The translations under genes were made by a program, and so were the position numbers. DNA of 64,000 nt from Actinomyces viscosus (GTDB taxonomy: Bacteria; Actinomycetota; Actinomycetes; Actinomycetales; Actinomycetaceae), in NCBI RefSeq assembly GCF_900637975.1, contig NZ_LR134477.1:372001-436000 (forward strand). The letters run 5' to 3'. Positions 52,404-60,503 of this stretch are shown one piece after another. The notes under the pieces are model-generated. The model had not been told where the DNA came from, did not search any database, and worked only from the letters and a program-made list of their open reading frames with translations. How positions within the stretch are numbered: the stretch's first letter is position 1; the number at the start of each line of letters is the position of its first letter.

Positions 52404-53057
52404 GTGGACAAGTTCATCCGGCACACGGGAATCGGCGCCCCGCTGCGGCGCAGCGCCGTCGACACCGATCAGATCATTCCGGCGGTGTACCTCAAGCGCA
52501 TCACGCGCACGGGCTTCGACGACGCCCTGTTCGCCTCCTGGCGGGCCGGCGAGCCCGACTTCATCCTCAACCAGGAGGCCTACAAACGGGCCTCCGTGCT
52601 CGTGGCGGGCCCCGACTTCGGCACGGGCTCCTCGCGCGAGCACGCCGTGTGGGCGCTCAAGGACTACGGGTTCAAGGTGGTCCTGGCTCCCCGCTTCGCC
52701 GACATCTTCCGCGGCAACGCCGGCAAGCAGGGACTGGTGGCCGGGGTCGTGTCCCAGGAGGACTGCGAGCAGCTGTGGAAGATCCTCGAGACCGAGCCGG
52801 GCAGCGAGGTGACGGTGGACCTGGAGAACCGCACGGTCGAGGCCGGATCCTTCCGCTGCACCTTCGCCATCGACGACTACGTGCGCTGGATTCTCATGGA
52901 GGGGCTCGACGACATCTCCCTGACCCTCACCCAGGAGGACGCCATTCGCGCCTACGAGGAGGCCCGCCCGGCCTTCAAGCCGCGCACGCTGCCGGCCAAG
53001 CACCTGCCCGCCCAGGAGGTCGTCTCAGCCAGGGCCGCGGACATGCCCCGGCCCTGA
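52404..53057 (+). CDS. leuD: 3-isopropylmalate dehydratase small subunit
   Basis: Partner of LeuC. Family stretches: [54 protein letters not shown]; 217 residues. The start is GTG 52404 with AAGGAG and AAGGG upstream. The last 40 residues (from RTLPAKHLP) go beyond the core as in other actinobacteria. Expression is probably with leuC under the divergent IclR protein. Confidence 0.95.
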   Translation: MDKFIRHTGIGAPLRRSAVDTDQIIPAVYLKRITRTGFDDALFASWRAGEPDFILNQEAYKRASVLVAGPDFGTGSSREHAVWALKDYGFKVVLAPRFADIFRGNAGKQGLVAGVVSQEDCEQLWKILETEPGSEVTVDLENRTVEAGSFRCTFAIDDYVRWILMEGLDDISLTLTQEDAIRAYEEARPAFKPRTLPAKHLPAQEVVSARAADMPRP

Positions 53058-53218
53058 CGGCGAGCGGATCCGTCGAGGTCTCTGCCGAGGTCGAGGCCCG
53101 TTGCGTCGGATTTCATCGGAAGTGGCACGGCGTCGTCGGGTATTGATCGGGACTTTCTGTGAGTCGAAGGCCACCTGATACGGGTCTGAAAACGGTCCTG
53201 GGAGGTCCTCGGGTGCGC

Positions 53219-53224
53219 TTATGC
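53219..53224 (+). promoter_or_regulatory. Possible -10 box of murA
   Basis: TATGCT about 83 nt before the chosen murA start; a -35 is not obvious. Confidence 0.3.
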
Positions 53225-53306
53225 TGGGACGGCCTCGCGCGCCCGCGCGAGGATGGGTACCCGGCTCACGCGCGCCGCACGCCCAGATGACGTCATGGAG
53301 GTGCGC

Positions 53307-54629
53307 ATGGTCGACGGTCTGCTCCAGGTCGAGGGCGGTCGCCCGCTGACTGGTGAGATCACCGTCCGGGGAGCCAAGAACCTGGTTCCCAAGGCGATGG
53401 TGGCGGCCCTGCTGGGATCATCCCCCTCAGTGCTGCGCAACGTCCCACTCATCCGCGACGTTGACGTGGTCTCGGGGCTGCTGAGCCTGCACGGTGTGAG
53501 CATCGACTACGACCAGCGCGAGGGCGTGCTTCAGCTGGACTCCTCCAAGGTCGAGTCCGCCCACATGGCCGACATCGACGCGCACGCCGGCTCCTCGCGC
53601 ATCCCGATCCTCTTCTGCGGCCCGCTCCTGCACCGCCTGGGGGAGGCCTTCATCCCGGACCTGGGGGGCTGCCGCATCGGCGACCGTCCCATCGACTTCC
53701 ACCTGGAGATCCTGCGTCAGTTCGGCGCCACCGTCGACAAGCAGGCCCAGGGCATCCGGCTGACCGCGCCGGCCGGCCTGAACGGCACCGTCATCGAGCT
53801 CCCCTACCCCTCGGTCGGCGCCACCGAGCAGACCCTGCTCACCGCTGTGCGTGCCCACGGGCTGACCGAGCTGCGAAACGCCGCCGTCGAGCCCGAGATC
53901 ATGGACCTGGTCGACGTCCTGCAGAAGATGGGCGCCATCATCTCGGTGGACACCGACCGCACCATCCACGTCGAGGGCGTCGACGAGCTGTGCGGCTACA
54001 CCCACTCGGCCCTGCCCGACCGCATCGAGGCGGCCTCCTGGGCCTCGGCCGCCCTGGCCACCCGCGGAGACGTGTTCGTGCGCGGCGCCCACCAGAGCCA
54101 CATGACCACCTTCCTCAACACCTTCCGCAAGGTGGGAGGCGCCTTCGACGTCACCGACGAGGGCATCCGCTTCTACCACCCCGGCGGGGACCTGCACTCA
54201 ATCGTGGTCGAGACCAACGTCCACCCCGGCTTCATGACCGACTGGCAGCAGCCCCTCGTTGTGGCGCTCACCCAGGCCCAGGGCCTGTCCATCGTCCACG
54301 AGACCGTCTACGAGAACCGCTTCGGATTCACCGGCGCACTTCGCAAGATGGGGGCCACCATCCAGGTCTACCGCGAGTGCCTGGGCGGAACCGAGTGCCG
54401 CTTCGGTCAACGCAACTTCTACCACTCCGCGGTCATCTCCGGTCCCACCCCGCTGACCGGTGCCGACATCGTCGTGCCCGACCTGCGCGGCGGCTTCTCC
54501 CACCTCATCGCGGCCCTGGCCGCCGAGGGCACCAGCCGGGTCGAGGGCGTCAACCTCATCGACCGCGGCTACGAGCACTTCATGTCCAAGCTGGAGTCCC
54601 TCAACGCCGCCGTCACCCGCCTGGCCTGA
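53307..54629 (+). CDS. murA: UDP-N-acetylglucosamine 1-carboxyvinyltransferase
   Basis: First committed enzyme of peptidoglycan synthesis. GAKNLVPKAMVAALL near the start, and the active-site loop GGCRIGDRPIDFHLEIL with Cys122, the residue fosfomycin attacks (some actinobacteria have Asp instead). Later stretches ATEQTLLTAVRAHG and PDLRGGFSHLIAALAAEGTS fit the two-domain EPSP-like fold; 440 residues. ATG 53307 follows GGAGG by 5 nt; ATG 53295 and 53253 are in frame. It is transcribed alone, then plsC starts with its own -10. Confidence 0.95.
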   Translation: MVDGLLQVEGGRPLTGEITVRGAKNLVPKAMVAALLGSSPSVLRNVPLIRDVDVVSGLLSLHGVSIDYDQREGVLQLDSSKVESAHMADIDAHAGSSRIPILFCGPLLHRLGEAFIPDLGGCRIGDRPIDFHLEILRQFGATVDKQAQGIRLTAPAGLNGTVIELPYPSVGATEQTLLTAVRAHGLTELRNAAVEPEIMDLVDVLQKMGAIISVDTDRTIHVEGVDELCGYTHSALPDRIEAASWASAALATRGDVFVRGAHQSHMTTFLNTFRKVGGAFDVTDEGIRFYHPGGDLHSIVVETNVHPGFMTDWQQPLVVALTQAQGLSIVHETVYENRFGFTGALRKMGATIQVYRECLGGTECRFGQRNFYHSAVISGPTPLTGADIVVPDLRGGFSHLIAALAAEGTSRVEGVNLIDRGYEHFMSKLESLNAAVTRLA

Positions 54630-54711
54630 TCGGGGCCGTCCGGCCACCGGTTGCTCGGCGGGCGCGTCGCCGGTGAGGCTCGGAGAACCTCGCTCCGCTC
54701 TCCTGAGCGGA

Positions 54712-54717
54712 TAGAGT
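54712..54717 (+). promoter_or_regulatory. -10 box of plsC, leaderless type
   Basis: TAGAGT lies 6 nt before GTG 54724. Confidence 0.5.
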
Positions 54718-54723
54718 TCACCC

Positions 54724-55584
54724 GTGCCTGCAACTCGCCCTATGACCCCGTTCTACCGCTTCGCCGCACGCGGGGCGATCATTCCGTTCCTCAAGATGGT
54801 CTCCAGGCAGAAGGTGACCGGCCTGGAGAACATCCCCCGTGAGGGCGGCTTCATCGCCGTGGCCAACCACCTGACCGACCTCGACTCGCTCACGGCCATG
54901 CGCGCCCTGGTCGACGCCGACGTACCCGTCTACTCCCTGGCCAAGTCCACCCTGTTCAAGGTTCCGGTGCTCGGCTCCATCCTGCGGGCCGGAGGCCAGA
55001 TCCCGGTTCAGCGGGGCACCCAGAACGCGGCCACGGCCCTCAAGGCCGCCAGCGATGTCCTGGCCGACGGCGGAGCCATCATGATCTTCCCCGAGGGCAC
55101 GCTCTCCCGGGACCCCCTCAAGTGGCCGATGGTCGCCAAGACCGGAGCGGCCAGGCTGGCCATGACCAGTGGCGCGCCCGTCCTGCCCATGGGGCAGTGG
55201 GGCGCCCACGAGATCCTGGACACCTACGGGCGCTCCTTCCGTCCCTTCCCGCGCAAGGACGTGCGCGTCACCATCGGCGAGCTCATGGACCTGTCCCGCT
55301 TCGGGAAGGACGCCCAGGACCGCGAGGCCGTGCGCGCCTGCACCGCTGAGATCATGCGGGCCATCACCGCCCTGGTGGAGGAGCTGCGGGGTGAGAAGGC
55401 CCCCCGGCCCTTCGACATGCACTACGACGGCGACCCCGGCAAGGGCAGGATCGGCGTGCGCCGCCCCGACCCGCTGCCCGAGGCCGTCCCCGGTGGGACC
55501 GACACCGCCCAGGGCACGGAGAAGACCGCGGGGAAGACCGAGAGCACGGAGAAGACCGAGGGGCCTCAGGAGGGCGGGCAGTGA
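54724..55584 (+). CDS. plsC: 1-acyl-glycerol-3-phosphate acyltransferase family protein
   Basis: Membrane-associated acyltransferase making phosphatidic acid. Motifs: NHLTDLDS (H and D catalytic), IPVQRGTQNA, FPEGTLSRD and VLPMGQWGAHE; no long membrane helix except one N-terminal segment. 286 residues; the last 45 are a Glu/Thr/Lys-rich tail (GTEKTAGKTESTEKTEGPQE) likely disordered. The 3' end overlaps gpsA by 4 nt, so phospholipid genes are coupled. Confidence 0.92.
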   Translation: MPATRPMTPFYRFAARGAIIPFLKMVSRQKVTGLENIPREGGFIAVANHLTDLDSLTAMRALVDADVPVYSLAKSTLFKVPVLGSILRAGGQIPVQRGTQNAATALKAASDVLADGGAIMIFPEGTLSRDPLKWPMVAKTGAARLAMTSGAPVLPMGQWGAHEILDTYGRSFRPFPRKDVRVTIGELMDLSRFGKDAQDREAVRACTAEIMRAITALVEELRGEKAPRPFDMHYDGDPGKGRIGVRRPDPLPEAVPGGTDTAQGTEKTAGKTESTEKTEGPQEGGQ

Positions 55585-56624
55585 ACGGCATCGACGCGGC
55601 GTCAGGGCGGCGGGCGGCCGTCATCGGCTCGGGCGCCTGGGGCACGACCTTCGCGAGTCTCCTCGCCCAGGCGGGCACCCCGACGACGATCTGGGCCCGG
55701 CGCCAGGAGGTGGCCGACGAGATCAACGCCGGCACCAACGAGCGCTACGTCCCCGACCACCGTCTGCCGTCAGGAGTCACTGCCACCACCGACCTGGCCA
55801 GGGCCGTCGAGGGGGCGGGCGTCGTCGTCGTGGCCGTGCCCTCCCAGGAGGCCCGAGGGGTCCTGGAACCCGTCCGCGGCGCTCTGGCCGACGACGCCGT
55901 GGCCGTCTCCCTCATGAAGGGCGTCGAGCTGGGCACCGGGCTGCGGATGAGCGAGGTGCTGGCCCAGGCCCTGGGCATCGACGGCTCTCGCGTCGTCGTC
56001 GTCTCCGGTCCCAACCTCGCCGACGAGATCGCCGCGGGCCAGCCCACCGCCACCGTGGTGGCCGCCGTCGACGAGCAGGTCGCCGCCAGGGTCGCCGCCA
56101 TGTGCGCCACCGCCACCTTCCGCCCCTACACGAATACCGACGTCCTGGGCGTCGAGCTGTGCGGGGCGGTCAAGAACGTCATCGCCCTGGCCGTCGGCGC
56201 CGCCGCGGGCCGGGGCCTGGGGGACAACTCCAAGGCCACGATCATCACCCGGGGCCTGGTCGAGATCACCCGTCTGGGCCTGGCGCTCGGTGCTCGTCCT
56301 GAGACCTTCGCCGGACTGGCCGGTATGGGGGACCTGGTGGCCACCTGCTCCTCGCCCCTGAGCCGTAACCAGACCTTCGGCCGCCACCTCGGTGAGGGAA
56401 TGAGCGTGGCCGAGGCCGCCGCGGCCTCCCGGGGCGTGGCCGAGGGCGCCAAGTCCGCCCGCGCCGTCCTCGACCTGGCCCGCTCCCACGGCGTGGACAT
56501 GCCGATCACCGCCGGTGTCGTCACCGTCGTCGAGGGCGCGGCCAGCGTCGCCCAGGTGACCGACGCGCTGCTGGCCCGCCCCCGCAAGGCCGAGGGCGTC
56601 CACGCGGCCCCGTCTCAGACCTAG
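55581..56624 (+). CDS. gpsA: NAD(P)-dependent glycerol-3-phosphate dehydrogenase
   Basis: Makes sn-glycerol-3-phosphate for phospholipids. Nucleotide-binding VIGSGAWGTTFASLLA, catalytic-domain GVELCGAVKNVIALAVG (Lys), LGDNSKATIITRGLVEI and AGMGDLVATCSSPLSRNQ. 347 residues. The GTG start lies inside the end of plsC. Ends 44 bp before the convergent AMIN-like gene; no strong hairpin there. Confidence 0.96.
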   Translation: MNGIDAASGRRAAVIGSGAWGTTFASLLAQAGTPTTIWARRQEVADEINAGTNERYVPDHRLPSGVTATTDLARAVEGAGVVVVAVPSQEARGVLEPVRGALADDAVAVSLMKGVELGTGLRMSEVLAQALGIDGSRVVVVSGPNLADEIAAGQPTATVVAAVDEQVAARVAAMCATATFRPYTNTDVLGVELCGAVKNVIALAVGAAAGRGLGDNSKATIITRGLVEITRLGLALGARPETFAGLAGMGDLVATCSSPLSRNQTFGRHLGEGMSVAEAAAASRGVAEGAKSARAVLDLARSHGVDMPITAGVVTVVEGAASVAQVTDALLARPRKAEGVHAAPSQT

Positions 56625-56668
56625 CTCCCGGCCCCTGACGACTGCGGGTGCCAGTTGCGCCTCGGCGC

Positions 56669-57340
56669 TCAGTGGGCGATGTCGACGACCAGACGCGTGG
56701 GGTTGGAGAGGCTGAAGACCCGGTAGGTCTGGGAGTCGGTGCCCAGCACCACCTGGAACTCGCCCTCGAACCCGGGGTCGATGTAGGCCGAGTCGATGCT
56801 CCGGTCATCGTTGGCGGAGTCGTCGAGCTCGATCTGCCGGTGTCCGCTGACTCGCTGCCCCTCCGGGGGGACCGCGGCCACGCCGCTGCCCCGGATCACC
56901 ATCGTGTGGTCCCCCTCAACCTCGATCGGGTCGCCCTTGCCCATGGTGGAGGCCGGGATGTCCCACTGCGGCTGGCTCCAGCCGGGGGTTCCCTGGCCGT
57001 CGAACTCCACCACGAACCGGCTGTAACCCTCATCGGGGTGGTTCCCGACCCTGACGTCAGCCACCGTGAGGGTGCTGCCCTCGGCGGCCTGCTGGCCCCG
57101 GGAGCCGGTGCCCCAGTCCGGGGCGTCGGAGCTGTTCTGGTGCGGGTGGGTGGGCGGCGCCGTCTGGGTCGCAGCCGTTGCCGGGGCCCCGGATCCGCCG
57201 GGAACGGCGGACGCGGAGGAGGGGGAGGCCGATGACGTGCTCACTGAGCAGGCGCTGAGCGCCAGAGCCGTGCTGGCCGCAGTGATAGCTGCGGTGCCGG
57301 CCAGCAGGGTGAGCGGTATGACGGGGCGGCGGTGGGGCAT
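56669..57340 (-). CDS. AMIN-like lipoprotein
   Basis: Secreted lipoprotein of 223 residues: signal segment ending in lipobox LSAC (Cys31), a Ser/Ala/Thr/Pro-rich linker, then a beta-rich domain (GYSRFVVEFDGQGTPGWSQP, VIRGSGVAAVPPEGQRVSGH, and SNPTRLVVDIAH at the end) that resembles actinobacterial AMIN-like domains, thought to bind cell-wall glycans. GAAAGAAGG precedes the ATG. A complement of CGGTACAAAGC, similar to the ROK iterons, lies in its promoter region (57376-57386). Function unknown. Confidence 0.75.
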   Translation of the reverse strand: MPHRRPVIPLTLLAGTAAITAASTALALSACSVSTSSASPSSASAVPGGSGAPATAATQTAPPTHPHQNSSDAPDWGTGSRGQQAAEGSTLTVADVRVGNHPDEGYSRFVVEFDGQGTPGWSQPQWDIPASTMGKGDPIEVEGDHTMVIRGSGVAAVPPEGQRVSGHRQIELDDSANDDRSIDSAYIDPGFEGEFQVVLGTDSQTYRVFSLSNPTRLVVDIAH

Positions 57341-57425
57341 CGTTGCCTTCTTTCACGAGGGAGCGCAAGGCGCCCGCTTTGTACCGGTACCTTTGTGCGT
57401 TAACAGCATACGGGGCCCCGCGCGG

Positions 57426-57431
57426 TAGCGT
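57426..57431 (+). promoter_or_regulatory. -10 box of ddl, leaderless type
   Basis: TAGCGT lies 7 nt before ATG 57439, supporting that start over the in-frame ATG at 57343. Confidence 0.5.
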
Positions 57432-57438
57432 GGGACCT

Positions 57439-58605
57439 ATGACAGACCTCCAGGAAACCGGCCCCTCCGTTCCCCGTCCTGACAGCTCCAAGGTGCGTGT
57501 CGCCGTCGTCTTCGGCGGCCGCAGCGGTGAGCACACGATCTCCTGCGCTACCGCCGCCGGGGTCCTGTCGGCCATCGACCGTGACCGCTACGAGGTCCTT
57601 CCTGTGGGCATCACCCCCGAGGGCCAGTGGGTGCTCGTCGAGGACGACCCCGCCGCCTTCGAGCTCAGCGACGACCGGCCGCCGGTGACGATCACCGCCG
57701 ACGGACTGGGCCGGGGGGTCCTCACCGCTCCGCTGGGAGGCGGCGAGCTGACCGTGCTCGGCCCCGCCGGTCCGCGGGTGCTGGACCGGGTCGACGTCGT
57801 CCTGCCGCTGCTGCACGGCCCCTACGGCGAGGACGGAACCATCCAGGGAATGCTGGAGATGATGGGGGTTCCCTACGTCGGCTGCGGGGTGCTGGCCAGT
57901 GCCGCGGGTATGGACAAGCAGGTGACCAAGGTGCTCCTGGGAGCTGCCGGCATCGCCACGGCGCCGCACGTCGTCGTCGGACCCCACGCCTGGAAGCGCG
58001 ACCCCGAGGCGATCCTGGACGCCTGCCGCTCCTTGAGCTACCCCCTGTTCGTCAAGCCCGCCCGCGCCGGCTCCTCCCTGGGCATCAGCAAGGTCGAGCG
58101 TCCCGAGGAGCTGCCCGGCGCCATCGAGGCGGCCCGGGCCGTCGACCCCAAGGTGCTCGTGGAGAGCGGGATCGTCGGACGCGAGGTCGAGGTCGCCGTC
58201 CTGGAGGGGACGGGCGACGACGCCCCCCGGGTGGCCGAGCCCGGCGAGATCGCTATGGACGTCTCCCAGGGCGCCGGCGAGTTCTACGACTTCGAGACCA
58301 AGTACCTGGCCCGCGACGCCGTCGCCATGGTCTGCCCGGCGCGCATCGGCGCCGAGGAGAGGGCCCTCATCATGGACACCGCCGCCCGGGCCTTCGAGGC
58401 CGTGGGCTGCGAGGGGCTCGCCCGCGTCGACTTCTTCCTCACGCCCAGTGGCGAGGCGGTCGTCAACGAGATCAACACGATGCCTGGCTTCACCCCCTTC
58501 TCCATGTACCCCTACATGTGGCAGGTCTCCGGCCTGGACTACACCGACCTGGTCTCCGAGCTCATCGAGCTGGCCCTGGCCCGTTCCACCGATGTCAACC
58601 GCTGA
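57439..58605 (+). CDS. ddl: D-alanine-D-alanine ligase
   Basis: ATP-grasp ligase making D-Ala-D-Ala for the cell wall. VAVVFGGRSGEHTISCATAA, LLHGPYGEDGTIQGMLEMMG, ATP-grasp LFVKPARAGSSLGISKV, GEFYDFETKYL (Tyr of the omega loop as in D-Ala-D-Ala rather than D-lactate ligases) and EINTMPGFTPFSMYP. 388 residues. thiL overlaps its end by 14 nt. Confidence 0.96.
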   Translation: MTDLQETGPSVPRPDSSKVRVAVVFGGRSGEHTISCATAAGVLSAIDRDRYEVLPVGITPEGQWVLVEDDPAAFELSDDRPPVTITADGLGRGVLTAPLGGGELTVLGPAGPRVLDRVDVVLPLLHGPYGEDGTIQGMLEMMGVPYVGCGVLASAAGMDKQVTKVLLGAAGIATAPHVVVGPHAWKRDPEAILDACRSLSYPLFVKPARAGSSLGISKVERPEELPGAIEAARAVDPKVLVESGIVGREVEVAVLEGTGDDAPRVAEPGEIAMDVSQGAGEFYDFETKYLARDAVAMVCPARIGAEERALIMDTAARAFEAVGCEGLARVDFFLTPSGEAVVNEINTMPGFTPFSMYPYMWQVSGLDYTDLVSELIELALARSTDVNR

Positions 58606-59677
58606 GCCGGTTCCGCCCGGCGGCCAGATCGAGCGGGTCGGTGACCTCAGCGAGGAGGAGATCCTCGCCGTCATCACCCCACTGCTGCCGCGCGCCGTGC
58701 AGACCCCGGTCGGCACCGGAGACGACTGCGCGGTCCTGTCCTTCCCCGACACGCGCACGGCGGTGAGCACCGACGTCCTGGTCGAGGGGCACCACTTCCG
58801 CACCGAGTGGTCCACGGGGCGCGACGTCGGCGTGCGGGCGGCGGCCCAGAACCTCGCCGACGCCGCAGCCATGGGGGCCCGGCCGGTCGCCCTCGTCGTC
58901 GGCCTGGTCATGCCGCCGGCCACGCCGGTGGCCTGGGTGCGGGACTTCGCCCAGGGCCTGGCCCAGGGGTGCGAGCCCTGCGGGGCGGGCGTCGTCGGCG
59001 GCGACCTCAGCAGTGGGGAGTCGCTGGTTGTGGCCGTCACGGTCCTGGGGGACCTCGAGGGCAGGGCCCCGGTCCTGCGAAGCGGTGCCCGTCCGGGGGA
59101 CCTCGTCGTCCACGCCGGCACCCTGGGGCGCAGCGCGGCGGGACTGGCGCTGCTCAGCGCCGGGCCGCAGGTCGTGGCCGCGGTCGAGCGGGGCGGGGGA
59201 CCGGTTCAGGCACGGGACTGCCTGGCCGCCTTCCGAGCCCCCGTCCCGGCCCTGGCAGCGGGCCCCGCCCTGGCCGATGCCGGCGCCACCTCCATGATGG
59301 ACGTCTCGGACGGGCTGCTGCGCGACGCCGGACGGATCGCCCGGGCCAGCAGCGTCGTCATCGACCTGGATGACCCGGATGACCTGCCCGACATGTCCTT
59401 CCTCGAGCCGGTCGCCGCGCTCATGACCGAGGGCGAGGGGGCATCGGCCCGCACCCTGGCCCGCAGCTGGCTGCTCACCGGGGGAGAGGACCACGGAATG
59501 CTCGCCACCGTCCCGGCCGCTGCGGTGGGGAGTCTCCCGGCGGATGCCAGGGTGATCGGCCGCGTACTGGCTCCCGGGGCCCCGCAGGCCCGTGCACTGG
59601 ATCACCGGCCGGGCGTTCTGCTGAAGGGGGAACCGGCCCGGGAGCGCGCCGGCTGGGACCACTTCTCCAGGGCCTGA
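58592..59677 (+). CDS. thiL: Thiamine-monophosphate kinase
   Basis: ATP-dependent kinase making thiamine diphosphate. QTPVGTGDDCAVLSFPDTRT, STDVLVEGHHFRTEWS, NLADAAAMGARPVALVVGL, VVGGDLSSGESL and MMDVSDGLLRDAGRIA give the purM-like pattern with the metal-binding Asp residues. 361 residues, slightly longer than usual. ATG 58592 lies inside the end of ddl; the frame is open upstream, but that is shadow. Common neighbour of ddl and rpmB in actinobacteria. Confidence 0.95.
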   Translation: MSTAEPVPPGGQIERVGDLSEEEILAVITPLLPRAVQTPVGTGDDCAVLSFPDTRTAVSTDVLVEGHHFRTEWSTGRDVGVRAAAQNLADAAAMGARPVALVVGLVMPPATPVAWVRDFAQGLAQGCEPCGAGVVGGDLSSGESLVVAVTVLGDLEGRAPVLRSGARPGDLVVHAGTLGRSAAGLALLSAGPQVVAAVERGGGPVQARDCLAAFRAPVPALAAGPALADAGATSMMDVSDGLLRDAGRIARASSVVIDLDDPDDLPDMSFLEPVAALMTEGEGASARTLARSWLLTGGEDHGMLATVPAAAVGSLPADARVIGRVLAPGAPQARALDHRPGVLLKGEPARERAGWDHFSRA

Positions 59678-59734
59678 GCCGGGCTCAGCCAGGGCTCCCA
59701 TGGCACGACCATGACACGATCACGACACGACAAA

Positions 59735-59763
59735 GGCCGCCGACTGCTTGCGCAGCGGCGGCC
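59735..59763. terminator. Hairpin between convergent thiL and rpmB
   Basis: GGCCGCCG-a-CTGC / GCAG-CGGCGGCC, loop TTGC, one bulged A. On the minus strand it is followed by TTTG; it ends rpmB and perhaps thiL. Confidence 0.75.
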
Positions 59764-59793
59764 CCCGTGCTCGAAGGACTCGAGGCGATACGC

Positions 59794-59985
59794 TCAGATG
59801 TTGCGCGTCACCTTGCCGGCCTTGAGGCAGGACGTGCACACGTTGAGGCGCTTGGGGGCGCCGTTGACGAGAGCACGCACACGCTGGATGTTGGGGTTCC
59901 ACCGGCGGTTGGTCCGCACGTGGGAGTGCGAGACGCTCTTGCCGAAGATGGGGCCCTTGCCGCAAACGTCGCACACAGCAGCCAC
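59794..59985 (-). CDS. rpmB: 50S ribosomal protein L28, zinc-binding form
   Basis: 63-residue ribosomal protein: VAAVCDVCGKGPIFGKSVSH, RTNRRWNPNIQRVR, NVCTSCLKAGKVTRNI. Cys5, Cys8, Cys50 and Cys53 form the zinc ribbon of the C+ type, as opposed to zinc-free paralogs. GTG 59985 is set by AGGAG 7 nt upstream; the frame is open to 60006. Its promoter (TTGGGA-18-TATTGT on the minus strand) starts a separate unit. Confidence 0.96.
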   Translation of the reverse strand: MAAVCDVCGKGPIFGKSVSHSHVRTNRRWNPNIQRVRALVNGAPKRLNVCTSCLKAGKVTRNI

Positions 59986-60006
59986 GGTCTCACTCCTGAT
60001 CTTCAA

Positions 60007-60503
60007 TGCTTCAACGCTCGGGCCAGTGCCCGGCGCCAGGTCTTACCGCCCAGGCGCGGAGCGCTGGGCAACCCGAACACAATAGCGGACCCTCTGACTG
60101 CCTCCCAAGCCGCGAGGGCGTGGGTTCGGGCACACGTCGGGGCGTCTGAGGAACGGGAAACGTACGAGCGATTGGTTGCAAACGTGCTTGATCTCACCAT
60201 ATGACGAACGTTTGCCTCAATCGAGTGCGGTGGTAGGCGGTTTGACCAGCGTGTCAGTGGTTCGGGTGTCCAATTGGCTCTCTGACGCCCAGAACGGGGC
60301 GTTGCGCGGGCCGGCCGCTCCGGTGGGAGGAATGTGTCCGGGCAGGTACTCTGAAACCACATATCAACCCAGAGGCTCGGCCCAGCCGTGAACCAGGCTC
60401 GCTGAACGCCTGCACATATGCAGATCATGCAGTGGAACAGAAGGTGTTCGCAGCGTGAGACGCACGGTGTGGTGGCCGCAGCCAGGACGCAGGGGAGGCG
60501 AAG
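60007..60503. other. Intergenic region between rpmB and the DAK2 gene
   Basis: About 500 bp with no convincing gene on either strand. It holds the rpmB promoter, an inverted repeat GCAAACGT-N22-ACGTTTGC (60178-60215), a possible plus-strand -10 TACTCT near 60348, and the Shine-Dalgarno GGGGAGG for the DAK2 gene. No tRNA or riboswitch fold was recognised by eye. Confidence 0.5.
60079..60108 (-). promoter_or_regulatory. rpmB promoter
   Basis: Minus strand -35 TTGGGA (60103-60108), 18-bp spacer, -10 TATTGT (60079-60084). Confidence 0.55.

Noticed and set aside
59986..60503. tRNA, small RNA or short gene in the longest intergenic region
   Set aside because: No cloverleaf, conserved riboswitch core or credible start plus coding bias was seen.
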